This document shows positions 37,374 to 50,918 of a DNA stretch of 64,000 nucleotides, in pieces. Source of the DNA: Lineus longissimus (Eukaryota > Nemertea > Pilidiophora > Heteronemertea > Lineidae). The DNA lies in contig NC_088323.1 in the NCBI RefSeq assembly GCF_910592395.1, forward strand, positions 1,984,001 to 2,048,000. The letters are read 5' to 3'. The notes beneath the pieces are model-generated. The model did no database searches and was not told the DNA's origin. It worked only from the letters and a program-made list of their open reading frames with translations. Both the position numbers and the translations under genes were made by a program. Position 1 is the stretch's first letter; each line of letters starts with the position of its first letter.

Positions 37374-37664
37374 ATGTCCACACTGGTTCAAAGGGGGAAT
37401 GATGTCAAACTATGGTTACCAGAAGGTCAAGCAACGAAAATTGAAAATCTACAATACCCGTACGTAACAGACAGCATCTGCACAGAGTTTACATCAAAAG
37501 ATATCAATCCTTTACAGATGTCATATACAGTATCTGCTTCAAAAGAAGTACACATATTTGGACAGGAATTCAACGAGTCAATATATATGTATCAACAAAA
37601 TATGTACAATCATTACATGCATATCTACTCTCTTTGCCACAGTAACTTCTGCCTTCAACTTTGA
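37374..37664 (+). CDS. Unrecognised small open frame, possible first exon
   Basis: An ATG in good context (GCAAAATGT) opens MSTLVQRGNDVKLWLPEGQ and continues for 97 codons to a stop. The amino half has ordinary protein-like composition; the part after about 37590 is low-complexity Tyr/Met/His. A donor-like GTATCA at about 37590 could end a first exon. I do not recognise a family and see no matching second exon before citrate synthase. It may be a decayed gene fragment or chance. Confidence 0.25.
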   Translation: MSTLVQRGNDVKLWLPEGQATKIENLQYPYVTDSICTEFTSKDINPLQMSYTVSASKEVHIFGQEFNESIYMYQQNMYNHYMHIYSLCHSNFCLQL

Positions 37665-38493
37665 GTAAAATAATATCGTATGCAGCTTGTGAGAGAGTTA
37701 ATACAGGTAAGTTTATCATATATCATGAAGAGGTCAGAGCCATCAAGACATATGTAGTTTCTTTGTTTTGAGAAAGCAGCAAAAACATCCCAGATGTTGT
37801 TTTGGCTCTCAATTATATTCATGTGCACACCACTGTATTGAGCCGACAGAGCAAAATTCGGGCCAGAAAGTTTTTGCACAAAGTTTTTTATGGCTTCAGT
37901 ACAATGCATTCATGGTACAATCGACCGCACAAAGTGGTTACAAAGATAAACCAGCTTCATCTGCAGAAGGATAAGCTTAATCCCTCTGACCCCATCACAT
38001 GATGCAAAACAAGCAAACTGTTCTAGTTGGAGAATGATAATGTTGATAACGATAAACACATTCCAAATGAAAGCGGTAACATTTCGCAACATTTCCCAGT
38101 ATGTGTACATGTCACAACAACCCTCAATGCAATGAACCAGTGGCATCTACATGTATTTTAACACCGATGTCCTAACAAACCATTTTGAATCAAGAAATGT
38201 TGTGGTCCCTGTGGAAAAAAAGTTAACAATATAACATTGCCTTTGTTTTCAGGACTTAATCTGGCCGAAATTGTGATACTAATCTAATTGTCTCACAACA
38301 GCGATATTTACCAATTTCTAGTAAAATTAAACAATTAGTGTCAGCTATTACAATCAGAATGGAACGGCTGTTGACATGAGACCTTAATAAATTAATAATG
38401 ACACACCTTTCGCTGCAAAGCAGCATGAAAACTAGCACATACATGTAATGAATAAAACACCAGTTTATGACAAACAAATGTCTGCAGATTCTG
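37665..38493. other. Intergenic, nothing recognised
   Basis: AT-rich sequence between the small open frame and the 3' end of citrate synthase. Short frames on both strands have no protein-like pattern, and I see no RNA gene or repeat structure. Confidence 0.5.
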
Positions 38494-38499
38494 TTTATT
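38494..38499 (-). terminator. CS: Polyadenylation signal, citrate synthase
   Basis: TTTATT on the plus strand, i.e. AATAAA on the minus strand, lies about 330 bp beyond the citrate synthase stop codon in an AT-rich 3' UTR. Confidence 0.5.
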
Positions 38500-38826
38500 G
38501 GTTTACTTGACGACTCCTAACATCAAACATTGCATATCTAGGCCTACCCACAACAAATGCACAGAATAACTCTGTACCATTTTGATGGAGCCTATAGGCC
38601 ATAGTACTAAATACCACAACAGCGAGATCAGAATAAGCGTACAGCACCTGTCTTAACACAATAATCTAAGTGAAAACACAAAACTGCATCGATCCTGGTT
38701 CTGAATTTGGAGTCATGCCAATAGGAAAGAAGTGAAAATGTCAAAATCGTTGACACTCGTTAAAGAGTACAGGTGGTTACTTGAGGAGTTGAAGGACACA
38801 ACTGGCACTATTTGTCACACTAGCAT

Positions 38827-41800
38827 TTATTTCGACACAAATTTCTTTAGACCTTCCGTGCTCATTGACTTTGGTCGTTCGATGGGGAGTCCGAGAGCGC
38901 GAGACCAGATAAGTGATGCCATCACACCCATGGCACGCGAGACGCCAAACAGGACTGTGTAGTAATTCATTTCTGTCATCCCGAAATACTGAAAAGTAAA
39001 GCATTTTGTTTGAATTGTGTTCAACCAATATTGCTGCCATATTAGAGGACAAGCGGCAGATGAATGATGTGGGATTCATCCTGATTGGGACAAGTGCTTA
39101 AAGTAGTATTGGGACAAAATGGTATATCACAATTACCATGGTTTTTAACAACTCATCAAGGCCATCTAGTGGATTCATAGCCAAGTTCACCTCGGAGGAT
39201 AGAAATAGAAGCTAACTTACCTGCAGTAGCACTCCACTGTGAGCATCTACATTGGGCCAGGGGTTCTTGGCCTTGCCTTGTTCTAATAGGATATCTGGTA
39301 CAAGTTTATATAGCTGGCTTACAAGCTGGAACATTTCATCATCGGGCAAGTGTTTGAGGGCAAATCCTCGCTGGCATTCATAACGGGGGTCAGTCTTTCT
39401 AAGGACGGCATGCCCATAACCGGGAACGACCTGGAATAAGAGGCGGGCTTGTTACCATCAACAACCGATCTGACTCTGGCATTGTGAACTAAAGTGGAGG
39501 ATGGGGGAGTCTTTCTCTGTTCCCACTCTCTGTTGCTACTCACGAATTTGTTAAGTGATGGGAAAAAACTTCTGGTATGGGGACACCAATAGTTGGCAGC
39601 AAAATCAAAACAAAATGTTATTACTGGTGTGTGAATGGCACACTCAGTTGGAACAGTCAGAATGTTGACAAATTACAAAATTTTGTCTGAGTTTACCTGT
39701 CCGCTTTTCAAAGTGTTCCAGATAAACTCCCTGATGGATTCATCCGAAAGATCTTTTAGTTCCTTCCTTATAGCAGTCAACCAGATAAGCACCTCCTGTA
39801 GACGGAAAGAAAGATTGGATTTATAAGCAACAACAATCATGAGACCTATATAGCGCTGGGTCACTGTAGTTCAGAATGTTCATCAACAAAGGACGACGAC
39901 ATTAGGGTGCTTACCTGGTTTGCAAGACCGTGGAGAGGGCCGGCCAGTCCATTCATGGCAGCGGAGAAGCTGAGATACGGGTCCGAGAGAGCACTGCCTA
40001 CAAGATGGCACGCGTGCGCACTGACGTTGCCACCTTCATGGTCACTGGAAACAAGAGGAGATATTTTGGACGTGAAAATCTGAGAGGTGGAGTTGCTTTA
40101 GGCTTCTACCAGTGTCAGGTTTGATCATGAGCGAGTTCGGTCTGTCAAATATGTCCTTTAATTATTGACTGGTCACTGTAAAACAAGAGGCCCCCAGTGT
40201 GTCTGGCATGGTTTGTGACTCATGACAATGTCAGTGACACCATTTTGGACACAGTCAGGAGATGGATTGCCATCAAATGCAGTAACACATTCACCTTAAA
40301 TCTCCTTTTTAATGCAGCATTCTCTGATGAATTGTTGCAGGGAGAATTAACACACAAGGGTTTACTGATCTCACCTGTGAATAGTTAAGTACAGCCGCAT
40401 GAGTTCTGTAAAGTTGGGGTTATCATAACCTAACATGTTACAGAAGTTAGCGGACCAGTCCAGGTTAGTGTCAATTGCGCAGACTTTGCCGTCTTTGTAT
40501 AAATTGCGGTAGATGATGGCTGCTAGTGTTGGGAGCTTGGCACACAGGTCCATGGCATCCTCGTAAATTGACTGCGAGAGAGATTGTACAAATTATAAAC
40601 AAACCATAAAAGCTTCTGTGATTTTTGAAATACACAACTGAGAATTGTCTTATTTTTCTTTGTTCACTCAGTGAGAGTTTGGCATGTTACAGAGGTTACA
40701 TAAAATATTTTCCTCACTGTCACTTTTTCGAGAATACACTTCACAGCAGCTTACACTTATCCCAAAGTGGGATCTTTTGCATGTTACTTCATGTACAGGA
40801 GTTTTTATACTTCTTACCTCCCAATATTGCGACTTGTGAACTCCAGCGTTGTATGCCTCGACGAATTTACTCTCGGTATTGAGGGCAGTGATGGCTGCAC
40901 TGAACTGTGACATTGGGTGGACATGTCGAGGGAAGCTGTTCAACATGTTTACGACGTGGGTGGGGAGGGATGCTCGCGCTGCCCATTCCTACAATAAGAA
41001 AGAAGATGATTTTAAAATCAAATAAAGTTTTAGCCCAACACGATTTGAAATGAATGATATCACTTTGGAAAAGGTTGACACAAATTTGGATGGTCTTTAG
41101 CAAGGTTATTCTTCTGCTATAGTTTGTGACTCAATACATGTATAATTGTACAGCACTACTCAGTGACTGTTAAAATTGGAACTTTGATGTTGGGACTACA
41201 ACAGCTAACAAGGTATAATTGAACTCATGGGGTCCACGAACACTACCAGTAACACAGTTTCATACATGTATCAATACATGTATATCAATGCTCTGTTGGA
41301 TTTGACATTGTAACTAATCTCTACAGACAACTGATAGGCATGGATAGGAATGACCATGATCTGACTCACCTGTGATACGCCTTTAACCTGAGCTTCAGTT
41401 GGGATCTCTCCAGTCAACAACAGCCAGAAGAGACCCTCGGGAAGTGGCTCCTCTCCTCCACCGGGAGCCTTGGGCAGGAGTTTCTCGCACTCTGGGATCG
41501 TGTAGCCACGGAAACGGATTCCCTCATCAGCGTCGAGAACTGAGGTCTCGCAGATCATACTTTTCATTGTTCGCATACCGCCATACACCTGTGAAGGAAG
41601 AGTCCAAAGTCAACATAACAGAGGGTGTGAAGCTACCATTACTATAAACCGGCAAACTTTCATTAACATTTCAGTTTTGCAGATCTAGCAATAGCATTCC
41701 GCGAAGTTACTTTTTATAGCTCACAAGGTCATTTGCATAAGATATTGATGACGTTTTAGTCACGTGACAGTCGGACATCGACACTTATTTCGACGCATTT

Positions 41801-42446
41801 GAGCTTATTGCAAAGTCAATTATCTTTGACCCTGCATTGTTTTTAGCATGAATGATACCATAGAGTCAGAGAGAGAAATATTCAGAACAATTATGTAGTA
41901 TTTCCAACACTCGGACATGTGCCAGATTGAATCTAACTGCCCTAGTTAGAAAGCCTGAATCCATTACGAAACCGCATGTTTGTCCGACATTGCCTGTAAT
42001 TCAGCGATGGGGAAATAGAGGGCAGGAGCTGCAGTGACGTCATCTTCGCGGAATGCTATTGAAGAGGTCTTGCGAAAGTAAACAGTGTCGCCACTTACCA
42101 TATCGACCGTGATTTCTCCGATCTTGGTATTGCCATGTTGCTGACGAAACGCCTTCACCTCTTCCTGGTGCTTAGGTATCAGTTCCTTCATAACACCTTT
42201 CAAACCCTAAAATAAAGAGATTCACATTATCACAGACTGATGTCGACACTCAAAGTACGCTAATCTATGGCATTCGACTGACAATGACTGACATTGAGGC
42301 AGGTTCTACAATAAACTTCCTTTTTTCCTTAGGATAGCATTTGATGATGGACAAGACATACAAATGATACTCACCGATACATCTTGACCTAGGTATCTGA
42401 CAGCTGAAGATAGCGCAGGGAGGGAGTACTGCAAAGAGAAAAGCAT
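38827..42446 (-). CDS. CS: Citrate synthase, mitochondrial
   Basis: Condenses oxaloacetate and acetyl-CoA to citrate in the mitochondrial matrix. Minus-strand exons in coding order: 42446-42375, 42206-42099, 41588-41370, 40988-40818, 40571-40375, 40044-39915, 39795-39697, 39430-39221 and 38988-38827; all junctions are in phase. The product is 455 residues, close to the usual animal length of about 465. Family blocks include [68 protein letters not shown] and [12 protein letters not shown]. The catalytic residues are present: His in [10 protein letters not shown] (about 294), His in GYGHAVL (about 339) and Asp in NVDAHSG (about 394). The start [20 protein letters not shown] is chosen because it is in frame, gives a presequence and gives the right length. 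A strong acceptor just inside it (TCTTTGCAG ending at 42429) suggests an alternative spliced 5' end. Confidence 0.95.
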
Positions 42447-42573
42447 GCATTTCTGGTTGAAAAGTTATGATTTTATGTAGATTACATGGAGGGAAAAAAG
42501 TTTTTCATCGCAGGAACAACATTTGTCCTCCACTCAATCATGACGATCAGATTATCTCAGTTCAGCAACTTAC

Positions 42574-42906
42574 TGGAATTTTCCCGATGTTAACCGTGTC
42601 AGGGGAGACCCGCCGTATACGTAACGGCTTCCGGCGAGACTCGACACGTGAACGGGACTTTTTCGGACTGTAGCGCTCGTAAATGTTTATTTTCAATCGA
42701 ACAGAGTGTTGTTTGAGAATACTGAAAAGAGCAGCCAGAAGTGTTGATAGGAGGGATAACAACGCTGTGAATATGTGGTCGATAAGTTGACTAGAATCAG
42801 GCGGTGGATGACCGTGGAAACACCAAACAACACGGAGAACATGCACGGAGCACAACGTTTGTGAAATCCTGAAGGACAGTAGTCGGTTGGGTATGTAAGT
42901 CGACAT
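42574..42906 (-). other. Possible upstream exon and promoter of citrate synthase
   Basis: On the minus strand an open frame runs from ATG at 42906-42904 (MSTYIPNRLLSFRISQTLCS, a presequence-like start) to a good donor GTAAGT at 42573-42568, in phase with the acceptor at 42429. Splicing would give an N terminus more than 100 residues longer than normal. The region also holds an ETS-type core (CTTCCGG near 42628) and an E-box (CACGTG near 42645), so it may instead be promoter plus untranslated exon. Confidence 0.35.
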
Positions 42907-42909
42907 TGT

Positions 42910-45244
42910 GTTCTGATCAACAATTAACAAATAATGAACATTTGGTTCTGTTTCGATTTTAAAACACGATCTTCCTCGTTTCCTGCATGGATATCCCAAT
43001 TGACATCATGGGCCAGAACAATCCCATTTCCACAATTCCGGAGTCTCCACACAGAATGATAGGCAGTCCAACTTCAACGAAACAGAATTTCCAGTATTCC
43101 GACATGAAGGCCTACAATATGTAAGCTTGGAATGTTCACTGCTTGAACTGTAGTGGTATCAAATAAGGCAGACCTTATTCCAAAACGTGATGATCCTAAC
43201 TCTGTAATGAAGTTTATCTCAGGAAATGTTCAGATGTACCCCTTCGACAGTTTACCTAGAAATCCCATCACAAGATCAAAAGCTTTAAGACATGTATTGT
43301 TACTTTGTTTGAATTTCACCTGCGTCACAACCACAGCTGGGCTTAAGGCTATTATTTGTGATGAAGTCGAGATCTCTGTGAGAGCGTTCCAGGCCTCTGT
43401 TGTACTCCAGAGATTATTATTATGGCCTTTGCACCCAATGAAAGACTGTATACAATAAAACAAGTACAATTGAACCATGAACCAATAAAACCACTTTGCT
43501 GCACTGACTAAAGTCCATGTGGAGTTTTGCCAAAAGTGTCATCAATTATTTGATACAAACACAGCACGTCGTTTGCCGTTGATGTCAAATGAACTCACAA
43601 TTTAGCTTTAAAGAGTACGGTAATTTAGAGGTATACATTTGCCCTTTCAATAACAACTACCGCATTACATTTAACCAGCCCAGGATTTTTCAATACTTCA
43701 TAACAGCGCATTAAATGAGATTTTTGCTGACATTTTTGAATCTGTTCCAAAATGATTGCCTGATCGCACCTTGAGATTTGCATTGTCACATAGGCCTACT
43801 TTTATTTTGTTTCTTCTTTTTGTCACTCATTATGATGATTTATAATCATCACTTTTGAACTGCTGGCCTCATAGCCTATAAAATCACTAATACGGGCAAT
43901 AGTTTGCAATGATCAGTAAACTGAACAAGGAAATGTAGGTCAATGAATGGGTAAAACATTTAAAATCCAAGAATGGGAACGTTGGGGGACTGGTTAGCAT
44001 GCATTGCCGTCTCGCTCCGATTCATCTTTGTCGAAAAATTGGCTCAATTGCAGAATACCTGACAAATGTAAAAAAAAGGTCATCCCAAGAGGTTCTTTGG
44101 CTAACCGCCGTGACCTTACCAAAACCTCTCTTTGTCTTTTTGCCATTTGTCAGGGACTCTGCAATCAATCAAGCCGAAAAGCGCACGCACAGGTAGGCCC
44201 TATAGGCCCTAGGCTGAGTTGGCCTGGCCATACTGGCATACTGCACAGCCTTAGGCTTGGTAACCATGCCAGGACCACCAGACCAGGTGACGGGGAACGG
44301 ACATCAAATGCATTATTACATAACAGAATGTGACCTGCACCACACTACCACCACTACCACTACCAGACACAACACTGTACTGTAGACCAAAAATGTTACA
44401 TAAATCATAATACATGTATTGTAATATGCACGTAGGCCTACATTTCTTGATGGAATGCATTAGCATTGCGTGCAGACAGCCGAAAGTCGAGCAAAACCGG
44501 CTTGCACATCCATGAAGTTTTGGGTAAAAGTTGACCTTGAAACATGAAAATACGGATATCAAACAAGTTAGAAGGGAACTCACCTTCGGAGAAAATACGA
44601 TTTTTGTGGTAAGTGACCGGAATAAAGCCATAGTTGATGAGTTTTTGAACTATCCTCAGCAAAGATCTTCGGAAAGTTTTTCTCCCAAGTTTGACCCAGA
44701 GTGCACTGCGAGTGGCCTTTCACGCATGCGCAAGTCTTTGGCACAGCAGCTTCCGGGAAAACCTGATGAAATTCTGCGAGAAAAACAACACAAACTTTCA
44801 CTGTTTTCAGAAAATCGGCTCATTGTAAATATTAGTTGAATTGTAAGAAATGATGTTAAAGTTGATATGATTCGTTTTAAGTTACTATTTTAGTAATCAG
44901 ATGTTGTACTATATCTGTATTTGGATGGTAAAGACTACCTGTCAAAATCATCAGGAACTGAGAAAGGGGGAAGCACTGATGATTGATAATGTACATGATC
45001 AACACAAAATTCCCAGTTTCAGGACCAAAGTGGTCAGAATTGCCAGTGACGATGTGGTGGAAAAACAAGCCTCGTCTCAGTGTACGATGTGACTGATGAC
45101 GACCCCCCCCCCCATCAGCCCAGGTTACAGCCATACAGGTACTCTACTGATGTCAGTGATGACGACGTGGTCGTTGATTCAGGATATTGTGGATACCGTA
45201 TTTTGTGGGCGTATATCCATTGAATATTATTGCATTTCTTTCAG
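42910..45244. other. Intergenic region between citrate synthase and secernin
   Basis: A divergent intergenic stretch. Short open frames, for example at 44531-44839 on the plus strand, lack recognisable motifs. GACTGGTTAGCATGCATTGC near 43990 is weakly A-box-like and could be another tRNA-derived repeat. No clear gene was found. Confidence 0.45.
44723..44732 (-). promoter_or_regulatory. NRF1-like site upstream of secernin
   Basis: CGCATGCGCA, whose reverse complement TGCGCATGCG matches the NRF1 consensus core, lies about 540 bp upstream of the secernin start codon and about 2.3 kb upstream of citrate synthase. A function is inferred from the motif alone. Confidence 0.25.
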
Positions 45245-45274
45245 AATAAAACCAACCGAATTCACCTCTGAACC

Positions 45275-47421
<2,147 letters not shown>

Positions 47422-48462
47422 GGAGTGCAGACATCATAACAGAATGTGTGTGCGAGGTTGCTGGACCCTGTCAAGTGATGCACTCATGTGGAGGAATATT
47501 GACTTTCAACCATCCTGTCTACTAATTTTACAATTTATGTATATTTTACTTTTATCAAGGCCTAAATCAGTGCCAAATTTATGAAATATTGGGCATGTAC
47601 ATATACTTGATTCCATAATTTCTAGTCTACGTAACCGGTTGTTGTTATTTTTAGATGACAGGTGCTTCAAGAAATCTGTTGTCACTGTTGCAGCTCAGGG
47701 TTGAATTGTTGTGGGAAATGAGATGACTCAACTGTTGACCGTCACTAATATAAACTAAGTAATGTTCGCAAAAAGTTGGTGAATTTGCTCTTTTTTACTT
47801 TGCACTAGCCTAAATTCTGTGTTTACTGAATGTTTGTGTTGGCCTGCCATGTCCTAAAGTAAAACACTTGCAAACATTGCGTAGTTTACAGTACGCATAC
47901 ACCAATGGAGCTTGTTAATTGCCATGTTAATGCAGAGGCTAATGAATACCATTGGCTGTGCTAGTATCTAAATAGTTACATGTAGGACACCTATTTTCTT
48001 CAGGGAGATTGAGCCTAGAACTTTTTCACCTCTGAATCCCCCCAGCAAGCTTTTATGTTCCATTCCATCACTCTCTACATGTGTCATTTGTGACTTGAGG
48101 TAATCCTCAGTCACTTAACTAGAATTTTTGCAAGGCTTTTCACCTTGAATTTGTCATTTGAATTGTACATAGCCTGCATGTGTGTTCCTGTACATTTACA
48201 TGTACATTGTAGTATCACCTATTGCTCAATGTGTATTACCAGCCAAAATGCATTTCTAGTTCAAATTATTGTGGAGATGTTTTTTCCAGAGGTGTTTATT
48301 TTTACTAATGCTGATTGCGCTAGCTTAAAGCCTTCTCAGTTCATAAGAGGAGTGAGAGATTCAATTCAAGGGGTACATGTTATTTTGTGAGAATTGTTGG
48401 ATGATAGTACGTGTATGTTGATGTACATTTTGTCTGTGGTACATTTATGTAATATGTTGGTC

Positions 48463-48468
48463 AATAAA
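48463..48468 (+). terminator. Polyadenylation signal AATAAA, secernin
   Basis: A canonical hexamer in TCAATAAAGCC about 1.04 kb past the secernin stop, in AT-rich noncoding sequence. It is the best candidate for the 3' end. Confidence 0.5.
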
Positions 48469-48499
48469 GCCTCCAGCTGCACTGTAATATATTTCTAAA

Positions 48500-49860
48500 G
48501 TGATATTGATAATTTGATTATGACAGATAAGCCAGGTGGTATCTACATGTATTTATGGACTGTTTGTGAAACTTTGAAGTACGACAAAGTGGAGATCCCT
48601 TAGTTTTGCCCAGGAATTCTTTAAAATTACATGTTGAAGCTAACATATAGTAGTTTCATTTGTAAATAATGGAATATAGTACAGCTAAAGCTCTGTATGT
48701 GCTCTTCAGTCAGTCTTTCCTCTGCACTTGGTCTTGAAGTAACATCGAGATTCATAGAACTCTGAAACATACTCATGTTACTTGTTACAATTTTTAAGAG
48801 AAGAGTCACTAACGAGATAAGGTATACCACAGAGCAAGGAGAGATCATCTAGAAGAAACTTGGCTGATGCAAACTAAACCATGAAAACGTAGCATGGTTA
48901 TCCCACTACATTTTTGTTTGAACCTCTGAGGAAAACTATGAGACTCCTCACCTTGGAATATCACTGTCTCGTTTGAACATCTATGAAATTCATGTTGCTC
49001 TTTTGCTGAAATTGGCAAACCAAGTAGCCGAGTTCTCTCGGCTAGACGATCCTGGGTAAGGTATATACATGTAGGTCCTGGCAATGTCAATTTATGCACG
49101 CATCTAGTTGACTGTCGGGGCATATGATAAATGCCTGGCTGCCATTACTCCAAATGGAGACAATGAACTTTGTGCTTTCAGAACAAATAAATGTTGTTTA
49201 AAAGAAAGTTTAAACTGTTCTTATTCTTCATCATTACATGTAATGGGATGTCGCATGTCTATACAGTTCGAGTCAAGTGATGGGGCAGCAAACAGGATAT
49301 TGGCTGATATGAATAGTCTAGCAAATGCTTTTACTTCAATTTTGTACAGAAAGGTGTAGTGTAAATGTACATGGAGTTTTAGATAAAAGCATTTGCTAGT
49401 CTTTATTCATATCACCCATTGTACTGTTTTACGGATTCAATTCAAGTTACTTACCCCTGCATTCAGGTTGTGACTTTGTCCTCAAAAAGACCAAATTGGG
49501 ACAAACACTTGTAGTACAGGTTTCCCATAGCTTTCCCAGCAATTATCGGGAGAATTTGCTATGTCTTTCCATCATGACTGGCAGTTGTGCTCAGCTGGGG
49601 CTATAGTGAGTGCTGTAGTTTGGTTCAATTTCACATCCCATGAAAATGCACTGTATGGACTATTTGAATTGGGGGATAAAGACTGATCATAGGCAGTCAC
49701 ATGTACACAATCAATTACCCAATGTATTCCCCAGGAAATGAATGTTTCACATAATAAACTAAACTTCCCAATGACAATTGTGACAACCTCAATTACGTAG
49801 ATTTCAATTACTACAGAATGGAGTCACACGTACACAACTTGAAGTACTCTGATCTATTTA
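48500..49860. other. Intergenic between converging secernin and RACGAP1
   Basis: No gene recognised. An imperfect inverted repeat of about 28 bp (49306-49332 and 49384-49413, sharing AGCAAATGCTTTTA and its complement) is the only structure I see. Confidence 0.5.
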
Positions 49861-49867
49861 CAAGAAC

Positions 49868-49873
49868 TTTATT
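49868..49873 (-). terminator. RACGAP1: Possible polyadenylation signal, RACGAP1
   Basis: TTTATT on the plus strand (AATAAA on the minus strand) lies about 1.05 kb beyond the RACGAP1 stop. No other gene lies between, so this could end its 3' UTR. Confidence 0.35.
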
Positions 49874-50918
49874 TCTACACCTATGAGCTACATTACATTG
49901 AAGATTTTATAACACACTTCACACGGGTATGAATTGCACCGCAGACTACATGAACATACTGAATAAAATAAAAACTCATCATTTCATCTCTCAATCTTTC
50001 AAACAAAATTTGACATTCTCAATATACTCTCTCAAATATTCTGTGTTGACGTCATTACACTCGAGTCCCCTGTGAAATGAGGCTGAATATACATGTAGTT
50101 AGCCCGACTTTCACTTGTGAAGGTTCTCATAGTGAATCAGCCTTACGAAGTAAGGTATTGTACTATAATTATGCATCAGTAAGCTACCTGGGTGAGTTAC
50201 ATGTATATGTTCCAATATGGCAGCAATTTCCCACCTTTAGGCTTGTCAAAAGGTATGCCTGTAACACATCAGCCAATTGCAGGCAAAATAGGCCTTTTTG
50301 AACAGACAGGCCTCCACTGGCTTCCTCGCCGCGACACAGTTTCTCAAAGCCCAATACATCTACCAAAGCAAAGGCCAAGCTAAACTTATCAAAGTAAAAG
50401 AAGACAAAGATACATAAATACTGGACACACATTGCATTGAATATGACATACATGTAGTGCTAAAATGATGGCTATATACAGATGTATTTACAAAAGGTAA
50501 CGAAATACTGTTTAAAATCAGATGAGGAAATTGTTCATGCTTGAAGGTATTTTAGAGAGCAATTACTCTCTTCACATTGAGTATACAGTAAAACTTGTTG
50601 TTGATAGAGAGTGATCACCAGCTCTCCATGGAACAGTTCACTTGAGTGATGAGTGGGTGTGATCATTCAGCTGAAATACTTGACGGAAGTTGGAACTGAG
50701 GTAAGACTCTCAGTACTGGCAAAATCTGATATGTTTCAAAAGTACATTTTAGTTTGGTAAACGAACGTGGCATTATACAATGAGTATTCTCAATCCCAAA
50801 AGAACGACTATTTTCCAAAAAATCCCAAAGATTGGTTTGACAATATCAGAGAGATCTTGAAAAGTTAATAGCTTCATATTATAAGAAGTCCTCATCATTT
50901 TGGCCTTAGTGTTGTTGT

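Noticed and set aside
42265-42450. Minus-strand frame starting [12 protein letters not shown] near citrate synthase
   Set aside because: It uses the ATG two codons away in a different frame and does not join to the enzyme; the in-frame ATG at 42446 does.
44531-44839. 103-codon frame upstream of secernin
   Set aside because: No recognisable motif, no matching exon neighbours, and it lies where a promoter or 5' UTR is expected.
50192-50383. Frame containing GLHWLPRRD, reminiscent of the LHWLP motif of some reverse transcriptases
   Set aside because: Only a few residues match and no other reverse-transcriptase block is nearby; it probably lies in the RACGAP1 3' UTR.
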